Part shown: positions 48,601 through 57,765 of the stretch, piece by piece
Numbering within the stretch: position 1 is the first letter of the stretch
How the letters are laid out: the number at the start of each line of letters is the position of its first letter
Notes under the pieces: model-generated
Database searches by the model: none
What the model was told of the DNA's origin: nothing
What the model saw: only the letters and a program-made list of their open reading frames with translations
NCBI GenBank assembly: GCA_000469685.2
Contig: LS997565.1
Coordinates: forward strand, 49,507,501 to 49,571,500
DNA length: 64,000 bases
Direction: 5' to 3'
Origin: Haemonchus contortus
Lineage: Eukaryota > Nematoda > Chromadorea > Rhabditida > Trichostrongylidae
Made by a program: the position numbers and the translations under genes

Positions 48601-48984
48601 GATGGCGAAACCAACATCTATGCAAGGAAGGATCAAACACGGTGAAAAAGATACATGTATCCACTCAATAAGACGACCGCAAAAGACTAAGATGGTCTTC
48701 AAACGCGATCTCGCCATCAGAACTGAGCTTCGCAAGCCTTTGTCACTTATGACAATGGCAGATCTTCAGAAGGCATTTTGCTAATGGGTGATTAGCAGTT
48801 CTTATGCTTTTATCGGTTGTCTTGTTGTCAGGTCACTTTCACTCGTATAATATACATCGATGGCAGTACAAAGGTGTTGATTATTGTCGTTCTGAAGTTG
48901 GGATGGCTGAACTGTTCTCTCAGTTTAAGGATCGAACAGAGAGCTGTCCAAGCAGCACGTCATCTTCGATTTAGTTCAGGAGCA

Positions 48985-49350
48985 ATAACTTTCGTCATGT
49001 TCAGCCCCCTTCCCCAATACACATAGGATCCAACCCTTCAAGAGCTTTTCCTTCTGAGTCTGCTGTTCCCGTATCGCACCACTTGCTCAAAATCAACTGC
49101 ATTGTCGACGTATTCAGCTCACCCAGGTCTGCCGCCTTGAGCTCATTGATCCTCTGTTCCATTTCGACAGTACTGTCAGATAGCAAGTTGACATCCTCAG
49201 TGTAGCGGAGATTACAGAATCTTTTGCCATGTTCGACTCTCGATGAACCTCGGCATAGTTCCAATACAAATCCATTTTACTCCATAGTGAATACAATACC
49301 TTCCAGAATGAGATCGCCGTCGTCTTTCCTTTCAGAAATGTCCTCAGCAC
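48985..49350 (-). mobile_element. RTE-like reverse transcriptase fragment
   Basis: The minus strand reads CNLRYTEDVNLLSDSTVEME, where the RT box that is normally YADD is YTED, and then RINELKAADLGELNTSTMQL and LSKWCDTGTADSEGKALE. These are typical of RTE-clade reverse transcriptases just after the catalytic box. It is inserted between the two ShKT pairs. Confidence 0.75.
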
Positions 49351-49504
49351 TTCTGCTGATTTCTCATTTTGAAAATTCGACCTATATATAGGTTACAGTG
49401 AAGATGTATTTTCAAACAACCATAATGCTATTTGGCTCAGAGCCAGAAACAAAGAGAGGCAACTTTGCGAAGAACGTTTACTGCTGATTAACCTTGTCAA
49501 ACAA

Positions 49505-49868
49505 TCACAAACAAACACCACATGTTTTGGCACAGAGCTGTGATGCAAGGTAGTATTTCATCACATTGGTGCATATGTAATCGGGGCTGCCGGTGTGAAC
49601 CGAGCAGTATGCTTCACCTCCTCTGTCTACGCATGGCTGAAAAAGATGTAGTCATAAGAATAAAGTTTATAACAAGGCTGCTATCCAACTCATGTTGTAT
49701 AGCATGCATTCACGTCCAAGCTTCATAGGGCGGGGTGGTTTAATGGGAAGTGTCGTACACAAAAAAATAGTATGTTCTACTGTAGTAACCTACAGCTTTG
49801 GTGGTGACTGCTGCCTCAGTTGTGAAGGCGTTGAGCAGGAAAAGAGCACAAACAATGTAGAGGAACAT
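49505..49868 (-). CDS. Secreted ShKT-domain peptide 3 (68 aa, 2 exons)
   Basis: Exon 1 is 49794-49868 and exon 2 is 49505-49636, again 75 and 132 nt in phase 0. The signal exon starts MFLYIVCALF, and the mature domain differs from peptides 1 and 2 by Thr for Ser at residue 15 of exon 2. All six cysteines (PC, YC, IC, LC, TC, VC contexts) are present. The intron is 157 bp with a TTTTTCAG acceptor. It is head-to-head with pseudogene 4, about 1.07 kb between start codons. Confidence 0.85.
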
Positions 49869-49912
49869 GTCGAATGCTGCTGAACTGATTGCAGATTGAT
49901 GGCAACTGAGCC

Positions 49913-49954
49913 TATTTATACTGTATTGCCTGGATTGAGAACAATGCTATTGTT
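49913..49954 (-). promoter_or_regulatory. ShKT gene 3 promoter: TATA box and inverted AACAAT pair
   Basis: TATAAATA is at 49913-49920, 52 bp before the ATG. AACAAT-AGC-ATTGTT (minus strand) is at 49940-49954. Confidence 0.65.
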
Positions 49955-50846
49955 TCCGAAATTGCAGCTGATTTCACAGTCAATGACCAGAAAAAGTTCC
50001 TCGCAAGCTTTCTAACTTACACTTTTTTTACATATTTTCCTAAAATTTCGCTCGAATCGCTCAGGAAACTTTTCTTTATTTGAAAAAAAAATTGGACAAA
50101 TCAATAGCAATGTGGAAGCGTTAACGGCTACAGTTTTTCAGAGATCACAGAAAAAAGAGAGAAGCTCAGAAACCCATTAGTAATTGGTAGTTTCTGATTT
50201 TCTACTGACTAATGATTTTGATCAAGTTTTTAGGAATCAGACCTATGGGAAGGCCAAACAAAACCAGCGATCATGGGCAGAACTTCAACTTAGCAAACTT
50301 TGTTTGGTATGATCAAGGAACCTTCTGCTGCTATGCCTTGTAAGTTATGGACTCGTTCAGATCATTCCGGTGCGCGATGATGGAATCGGAAAAATAAACA
50401 AAAAAATAAATAGAAGATCTATGTATGATTCCATTATCCCTTTATCGGGGTGATCGATTTCTCAGGCTGTGCAGCTAATGCTCCTTGATTTCATTTTCTA
50501 ATGATATGCTTCGAAGCATAGCAGCAAAAGTTCTGCATCCCCATCCAAAACGAGGGAACGAAGACCCGAAACCGCCTTCACTCAGACTTCATGTCTTCTA
50601 AGTGCGTGTTTCGTATGTATCACCTTGTTTTTCTTTTAGGTTTCTGAGCACTTTCCATCTTATTAGCCTTTGGAAAAGTGGAATCATCGATACTCCTCTA
50701 TTTCTATCGAAATTTCAGATATCGCCTATCATTCCAACATTTCCCAAATACTTTTGATTTCTATCTTTTGGTAGAAGAACATAAATCACAGAGCTTGCGA
50801 AGAACCTTTTTCGGTCTTTGACTGCGGATACAGATGCATTTTTGGA

Positions 50847-50888
50847 AACAATAGCATTGTCCTCGATTTTCAGGTGGTACAGTATAAA
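50847..50888 (+). promoter_or_regulatory. ShKT pseudogene 4 promoter remains
   Basis: AACAAT-AGC-ATTGTC is at 50847-50861. TATAAA is at 50883-50888, 52 bp before the former ATG at 50935. Confidence 0.6.
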
Positions 50889-51236
50889 CGGGCTCAGTTG
50901 CCATCAACCCGGCAACAGTTCAAAAGCATCCTATATGTTCTTATATTATCTGTGCTCTTTTCCTGCTCAACGCCTTCACAGCTGAAGCAGCAGTTACCAT
51001 CAAAGCTGTAGATTACTATAGTAGGATATACTATTAATTCTGTGTACGCCACTTCCCACTAAAGCACCCCGCCCTAAGAGACTTAGAAGGGCAATGCCTG
51101 CCATACAATATGAGATGGATAGCAACCATTGTTTTAGACTCTAATCTTATGGCTGCGTATTTTTCAGGCATGCGTAGACAGAGGATGTAAAAAATACTGC
51201 TCGGCTCCAGAGCAGCAATACATATGCACCGATATA

Positions 51237-52804
51237 CAGTGTGTTTCAAAAGTATGTGCACACCTAAAAATTTTTCATTTCAAAGGTAACTAAGAAACCT
51301 ACCGTAGCGGAGCCATTCTCAAATGACTCCTCGTAGTCGATAACTTCTACAGGGAAGTTAGGCAGAAGATATCACTATACATTCAAATTTTTTTTCCACA
51401 TGGAAAATTTTCCCGTGTTTCAAAAGTATGTGCACACTTGGAACGGTCCAGATTTTGGCGCCAAAATTTCCACCAAATATGGTCCGGCCCTGTTGATCCC
51501 ATTTCGTCATCATGCCTATCCGTGGCAGACTGCTTTCTAACGACGAAAGAGCTCAAATTCTGGCTCTACATGCTGCTGGACATTCTGGTCGAGAAATCGC
51601 ACGGCAACTGGGCCGCTCTTCTTCATGCATTGCTAGATTCATTCGAGACCCGGACAACTATCGCTCACAACCTATTCCTGGCCGTCCACGTATTTTGACT
51701 GCTCAGGACAACAGGAGAATAGCCCGTCTTGTGGCGAATACTTCCTTGTCTGTGAGTCAGATCCGAGCTCAGATGGGTTTATCAGTCTCGCGTACGACCG
51801 TTTGGCGCTCTATCCGCTCTAATGAGTATATCACACGAGAGACGATGAAGAAGGCTCCTCGACTCAATACTCGCCACAAGCTGACAAGGCTGGAGTTTGC
51901 TCGTAGGAGCATGGCAACATCATGGAGCAAGGTACGGTTGTTCGAGAATTTTCAGGATTTTCCTATTTTTAGAACAAACAACGTGTTGTACCCATTTTGT
52001 TCTTAGGTGATCTTCTCTGATGAAAAGAAGTTCAATCTCGATGGGCCGGATGGATTTCGTCATTACTGGAGGGACCTTCGCCGAGAGCCACTCGTGTTTT
52101 CGAGAAGGAATTTCGGAGGAGGCTCTTTGATGGTCTGGGCGGTTTCGCAAGCAGCGGAAAGTTGGAGCTTGCCCCCCCCCCATCAGTGCGTATGGATAGT
52201 GAGGAATACCAAGAGGTACTTCAATACCACCTGTTGCCTTTCTTAAGAGGGGCTCGGCGAAGAACCCACATATTTCAACAGAACAACGCGTCGGTCCATG
52301 TTTCACAATCGACCAGAGGATGGCTACAACGAAATGGTATTCACGTGATGGATTGGCCGGCGTGTTCTCCTGACTTGAACCCTATCGAGAACCTATGGGG
52401 GATCATCGTTCGTCGAATCTACGCTGACAATCGGCAGTACAATAACGTCGATGAACTGAGGGCGGCGATAGTGACTGCTTGGGACAATATCGACGACGCG
52501 ACCATCGCGAACCTAATTCAGAGTATGCCGGACAGGATGTTCGAAGTAATCAGGAACTCAGGAGGCCCTACTGATTTTTGATCTCGGTTTTTGTTTTTTG
52601 CTAAGTGTGCACATACTTTTGAAACAAAGAAAAAAATTTTCTTCAACAAAAAGTTGTGTTAGCAGCTGCGATGTCTTCTCCGAGAAGGTATTCGTAGGTT
52701 ATCGCACACAAGCAATTGAATGGTGAAGGTCACAGGTTACAGAAAGCAATGGTTTTCTCAAAAAAACAAAGTGTTGGGTGTGCACATACTTTTGAAACAC
52801 ACTG
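51237..52804 (+). mobile_element. Tc1-like transposon (1568 bp) with doubled terminal repeats
   Basis: Both ends read CAGTGTGTTTCAAAAGTATG inwards and are flanked by TA (51235-51236, 52805-52806). The same core recurs about 180 bp inside each end (51416-51440 and 52603-52625), giving an IR/DR layout. It carries one transposase gene and sits in exon 2 of ShKT pseudogene 4. Confidence 0.92.
51512..52581 (+). pseudogene. Tc1-family (DD34E) transposase, frameshifted and catalytic Asp lost
   Basis: Exon 1 is 51512-51931 (140 codons): paired-type helix-turn-helix DNA-binding domain (SNDERAQILALHAAGHSGRE, then GRPRILT linker and a second HTH). A 75-bp intron (51932-52006, GTACGG to TTCTTAG) separates it from exon 2, which starts VIFSDEKKF with the first catalytic Asp. 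Near 52148 two extra bases shift the frame; reading continues in another frame at 52162 with LELAPPP. The second catalytic residue, Asp of the family QQDNA motif, is Asn here (QQNNASVH). The third, Glu in DLNPIENLWG, is present 34 residues on, giving the DD34E spacing. The element is inactive but otherwise well kept. Confidence 0.88.
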
Positions 52805-52863
52805 TATTGGAATACTACCTAGCATCGCAGCTCTGGGCCGAAACATGTGGTGCTTATTTGTGA

Positions 52864-53189
52864 TTGATGGGCACGGTTGATCAGTATTAAACACTTCAGG
52901 AAAAGATTGAGAAAGTTTAGCAAACTTTTACGAGAATATTAATGTATAGATGTGATCCTGACCCAATATATCCACGTACTTTACCGAACAATGATGACCG
53001 CCTGCAGCGTTTCAATCTTAAAACATTATTATACCGCAGAGTATTCAATGATATAGTACTCTGTTCCAAAATGCTGAAAGGTGAACTCAAACTACGGCCG
53101 AGTAAGCACTGGGTAATCAGACCGTGCAGAGGTCGTACAACTCCGTTATCTCTACAATGCCCTAAAGTGAACAGAAATCATCGGGCGTG
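52864..53189. other. Short intergenic stretch, no gene
   Basis: 3' flank of ShKT pseudogene 4, then AT-rich sequence. Confidence 0.4.
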
Positions 53190-53620
53190 TGTATTTCATC
53201 CACTTTTCTTCCGAGGAGCGAGATGGCTTCAACAGGGGTCCGGGAACTTCTCCCCTAACACGGCGTCGCTCACGCCGCACCCGCCGCCTATCGCAGGATC
53301 GCGATGGAAGATTGGAGCGCGCAATTTGTGAGGTAGGAAGTCCTTTAATTATTTGAGTTGGCCGGCCGCTCTTTTCAATCACAATGCGGTCTTGATCGTC
53401 GTTTATATAGGGGAAGTCATTTTAATTAATCAAGTCTAATAAACATGAAAACTAAAAAGAAACAGAAGAAAAAACGATGAAATTCAATGAAAATGCAAGC
53501 CAGTCAAGGAAAAATATCGTTGGCGGGAGGCGGGGTGAGTACGGTAATTGCAGTGACATTTGCCGCATGCCGCAAGGGAGAATGCCACGGTAGGGGAGAA
53601 GTTCCGTTACCCCTTCAACA
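53190..53620 (+). repeat. Dispersed repeat with arginine-rich frame (copy 2)
   Basis: It matches 12640-13030 over nearly its whole length, including gattggagcgcgcaatttgt and the gtgacatttgccgcatgccg tail. The RRTRR-QDRDGRLERAICEVG frame is kept. Confidence 0.65.
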
Positions 53621-53869
53621 GCTACCATTAGACCTGCAAAAGGCGCGAAAAACCTATGCGTTCATAGAAAAATAGAGAAAGTTAGACCTTCTTACTTTGC
53701 TAGGCATACAGGACTTCTCGATGCCTGGAGTGTATCCACTTATAGGTATGGTTTTTCTGACTGTGCGTATTTTACCTTTTTTGCTGTCTAAGTGTGTAAC
53801 TGGTTCCGTTTCATTGTTTGATAATAAAAGGCACTTTCGTGTGTATTTTAAATAAATAAACAAATAAGT

Positions 53870-54260
53870 AACTAAACATTCTTCACAAAGATGCTTATCT
53901 TTTTTTGGGGTTGAGACGAATAAAGATGAGAAGGAATTAGGTGGTCTGAAGAATACGTCTTCACTCTAACTCATGTATGTGACCGATGGATGATTTGAAG
54001 TCCTGTTATGCTAAAGTGTTCCATATTCTCTAAAAGGCTTTTGTTCAATCGCCTGAGCAGTACCCACAAAACTAAGAAAGAATAAAATAACAATAGTAAT
54101 AATTTCGAGAAAACAACAACAGCAAGTTGCGATACATCCTTATTGTGATCGCCTCTATCCCTTAGCACGAGGTATCACTATTTCCAGGAACAATTGATAT
54201 AATAGCTCATGAAAACGTTTCTTGTGCATCCGAGTGGGGAAAACATGGTTTATTTTTTGC
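53870..54260 (+). repeat. Right copy of the direct repeat flanking the ShKT cluster
   Basis: Matches 44990-45420 in the same orientation (caaagatgcttatctttttt, gaatacgtcttcactctaac, ataatagctcatgaaaacg). Confidence 0.65.
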
Positions 54261-55033
54261 TTTGTAACCAAAGTGGTGAAAAACATGCAAGCTAGAGAAC
54301 ATGATAGAAGTTAAGGGATTATTCCTGTGAGTGTGAGTGCTGTACCAGTCACAACCCTTATATGCGCAAGGTTCTTCGGTTCTACTTGATGCGATACTTC
54401 GGCATTCGCTTCTCCTCACTTTAGAGTGCACTTCACTAAATATCCCTAAAACCACTGACAAACTGCGTTGCCAAACTGAAAGTAGGCAGGTGAGATAGAG
54501 AAAGGGAAAACCAATCTGCATCGTGTGGAAATTACTATATTTCCAAGTCAAGATTTTCAGTTGGGAGGAAATCGTTGTATGAAAAAGGCACTTCGCAGGA
54601 ACACTGTTTCTGATGTACTGTTGCGATACAAATACAATTAAATTTAAAAAAAACAGTGTGGAAAGTTTATTGCATGCCTTCGTGGCAATCATTACCTCAC
54701 AATGCACTGACCTAACAGCTTATCAATTTCAATGTCTGAAAAAGATAGATATTATAAATTCAGATGTCAAGAGAAACCCAGACACAGTATATGTGTAAAA
54801 AAGAAGTATCCCCCACAACTGCAAGTCGTCATTCATGACTGTTGTTTGAGTCAAACCAAGCGTTGCCACTCAGCAGCTAGCATCTAGAGCATATAAGAAA
54901 AAGGCCATATGATATGTTGATGCACTCCTCAATGCTCAGCGAGTGGCGGTCAACGAGGCGGTTCACAAAAAATTGGCAACATTCAAAAGGTGTGAGACTG
55001 ATCCCGTATTCTAGTGTGAAGAGCCGGATTCTC
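54261..55033. other. No supportable gene; long minus-strand open frame noted
   Basis: A 166-codon minus-strand frame at 54207-54707 is the longest open frame of the window. Its 3' part lies in the repeat at 53870-54260, it has no domain I know, and no splice structure supports it. Confidence 0.3.
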
Positions 55034-55525
55034 ACCAGGGAGGGGTAGTCTACTTATCTTGGAACTTTGAATTCAGAGCCAGATAGATCGATAGAGTTTC
55101 GAATGCTGTTTACGAAAATGGAAATTAAAACTGCAAAATGATTCTCCTTAAAAAGTTATGGAGACCCCAATTTTGCTCGACAGTAGTATCAATTGTCTAA
55201 AGAAATGTCAGAAAACGTTCAGAGAGCCTTTGATAAAGTGAAAAAACACTTTGCCAAAGTGCGGACAATGGCGGGGAGGGACCCCTCATTTACGCCCACG
55301 AAGCGAGACCACTACCACTAGGTCACGTGGCCGTTTGATATGGAAGCGACGAGTTCGCATCTCCAATTGATACTACTGTCGAGCAATATTCGGGCCCCCA
55401 TAACTTTTTAAGGAGAACCATTTTGCAGTTTTAATTTCCATTTTCGTAAACAGCATTCAGAACTCTATCGATTTATCTGGGTCTGATTCCAAAGTTCCAA
55501 GATAAGTAGACTACCCCTCCCTGGT
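55034..55525. mobile_element. Fold-back (inverted-repeat) element, about 490 bp
   Basis: The left part (accagggaggggtagtctac ... gacagtagtatcaattg) and right part (caattgatactactgtc ... gtagactacccctccctggt) are inverted copies of about 165 bp. The middle contains, on the minus strand, ACGTGACCTAGTGGTAGTGG, reminiscent of a tRNA box A. No coding potential; a clear target-site duplication was not found. Confidence 0.8.
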
Positions 55526-55676
55526 CAGTACCCTTTATCCGCTCACTGCATTGCAGATAAGACTGTAAGAAGAATTATATTATATCATTATCTGATGGAA
55601 CCTCTATATACAAGGAATCCAGCCAAAATCAGTGAGCCTTGTCCGCGCGGATTTCAAACGCGCATCGACTACATAA

Positions 55677-55904
55677 ATGGCTACTGCTACCTGTGGTATT
55701 GAATTGGAGTGGTATTTTCTTTGCAGCGGGTTCCGATTTGCCTTCTCAGACACTCAGATTTTTCTGGCGTGTACTAACTCAAGCGTTTGTGTAGCTAACG
55801 ATATTGCAAGTTACTGTGTAGTTCAGTGGAAAGATGTAATGTTTTGCAACGTTACTAACCATTCTGTTGAAAAGTGCGGTTCTCGTTGTTCAGCTATCAT
55901 CTGA
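55677..55904 (+). CDS. Possible small Cys-rich protein (75 aa), unrecognised
   Basis: An open frame of 75 codons with seven to eight cysteines (CSGF, LACTNSSVC, YCVVQW, FCN, KCGSRCSAII at the end) and two possible N-glycosylation sites. Its composition looks coding, but the first Met (MATATCG) is not followed by a signal peptide, so a true exon may start inside the frame. There is no recognised domain. The preceding 45 bp (cgcggatttcaaacgcg) look repeat-like. This is a tentative call. Confidence 0.25.
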   Translation: MATATCGIELEWYFLCSGFRFAFSDTQIFLACTNSSVCVANDIASYCVVQWKDVMFCNVTNHSVEKCGSRCSAII

Positions 55905-55959
55905 GATTCCAAATGAAGATAAAAACGCGAATTATGATGAGCAAATGTTTTAGTAAGCC

Positions 55960-56165
55960 TAAATGTATTGCAAGGTTAGGTAAGTTAGCCCAGCGAAACC
56001 AATGACTTGCGGTGTCGAGCCTGCTTACAAGTCGTGTTTTCATCCTTACGGATGAGTCTGGCATCACTTAACCAGGAATGGAAAGTTTGATGGGTAAGTA
56101 TCGAAAAGGAATCCGATCTTCTACTTCATTATGTAAAATTGCACCACTTGCTGTGCACCATCGCT
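55960..56165 (-). mobile_element. tRNA-derived SINE, diverged
   Basis: Recognised by ccaatgacttgcggtg, acaagtcgtgttttcatcctt and the gatgagtctggcatca core, in the family order. Confidence 0.55.
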
Positions 56166-56216
56166 TCAGCCTAACATTGACCATATAGGTGGAATAAAGA
56201 ATAAGATAGTGCCTTG

Positions 56217-56445
56217 GGGTGTTATTCACTGTTTGAGGGATGCACCTCCGCATTCGACTTCCATTCAGAATCGTAGAGGGTTGTTGAGTGAGTATGTGCT
56301 CTATGCAATAAATAGAGGTAGGTGTCCGATGTACAGCTCAGTGTTTTTATTTTCCCAGACGTGTCTAGTACCAGTTAACCAACCCCGGAGGGATGAAAGG
56401 TCTGGTCGGCTCAGGCGGATACTTATCCGGGATTCAAAGGCCTAG
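56217..56445 (-). mobile_element. tRNA-derived SINE, lacking head
   Basis: Tail and body are present (ctgtttgagggatgcacctccgcattcgacttccattcagaa, cccagacgtgtctagtacca, ccccggagggatgaaagg). It ends near the B-box remnant (ccgggattcaaag). It lies back to back with the previous copy. Confidence 0.65.
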
Positions 56446-57600
56446 GCCATGTTTGCGTGCACAATGATCACAAATCATAACTACGTAGTACTCTCCAGTC
56501 CGTCCATGCATCTTATCAGCACCAGACAGGAAATGACAATAATCTTCAGTTACGCCCGTCCACCATGCATGTAGAAAACCGCCAACTGACCGCTAAGGCT
56601 TTCGCTGGCATACTGTGCCCACCTTTTGGGCACCACTGAACTAATTTGAAATGTTTGAATTTACAATGGAATTAGAACTCTCCAATCTAATTCAATTGTG
56701 AATGCATTTGAATGACTTTTAGGCATATGAGAACATGGTAGCTACGATAGTCGACCATTACAGGCTTGAATAAACGTTATGTTACGTTAGGGCGCTACTA
56801 GACTTGGGTACAGTATTGTGGGAGTGATTCTTAGCTAATACTTGGCGAGTCATGCAAGCTGGTTCTCTTGATTAGATGTTTGCCTAAACTGACAGCCCAC
56901 GCTCAAAAACTCAAACCGTCATTCAAGCAGCTTAGTCAGAGACGAGATATTCTCTGATTAGAAGGCTCAGCTATGCTTAGCAATACGACATGATAGTAAA
57001 TATTGCGAATCTACTTGCTTTTTTTCTAGCGCTGAAATTGGTGTCGAGGAAAATTGGCCAATACCTTCTGGAAGCACGCCATGCCTCCAACGTCTGAGCA
57101 GAAACTTGGCATTCAATCGTGAATTCGATGTTTGAAAGCCAAACCATAGATATCCTAGCTGGCGAAAATTCGGCAAAAAGCGTTAGGATTTCCCGAGCTA
57201 CAAGATGATTCCGACATCAGTCTGTCAACAACAGCGAGCTGTAGGATTTGTTTAGTCAGGGTGACAATGTGCGTAGGACTTGTAATGCATAGACAGCTAA
57301 AACGTCTGGAAGGTCGTCCTTATGCAACGTTTTCAATACATAATTAATTAAATAAATAAACAAAAACGCTCCTTTTTAGTTTAGCGTCTGACTTTTTTTC
57401 TTGAGAAACTCTGCTCTTGAGCTGTTGAATAGTTCAATCTGCTTGGGGAACCGCCCGCCAGATTTTCTTGATTCTTCTTCATTTTGCTCAACAAGGCTTC
57501 TGATCTAGTAACGGAAGATCTCCGTTACTGGCAACTTTATTCCTTGAAAGCGAGTGATGTGCATCAAGAATTAGCCCATAAATGGAGATCACTTAGTCAT
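56446..57600. other. No gene seen
   Basis: Sequence between the SINEs and the first recognised globin exon. Upstream globin exons could lie here, but I cannot place any with confidence. Confidence 0.35.
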
Positions 57601-57765
57601 TTCCGCTACACAGCAAGGTAGCAGCAGTTGGTATCTTTCCTTATTGCGTCACTAATTTCTTTTAACTTGATTTACATATTATCGACGAACCGCCATTTAC
57701 TTGAAGAAACTAATCGGCCTTCGGCTGCCTCACCACATCAACAACATCAGATTTCATTGACAGCT

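Larger units (their letters stand above)
50935..52863 (+). pseudogene. ShKT peptide pseudogene 4, interrupted by a Tc1-like transposon
   Basis: The former signal exon starts at 50935 but lacks two bases relative to the other genes after the fifth codon, shifting the frame. Exon 2 begins at about 51170 (CVDRG then YCSAP) and breaks at 51236, where the transposon sits. It resumes at 52807 with LEYYLASQLW. Two of the three last cysteines are lost (LC to LW, VC to AY). Three independent kinds of damage show that it is dead. The mature part had already diverged from the other three copies (for example CKKYC for GEAYC). Confidence 0.85.

Noticed and set aside
54207..54707. Longest open frame of the window (166 codons, minus strand)
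   Set aside because: Overlaps a dispersed repeat, has no domain, no splice structure and no counterpart in the repeat's other copy.
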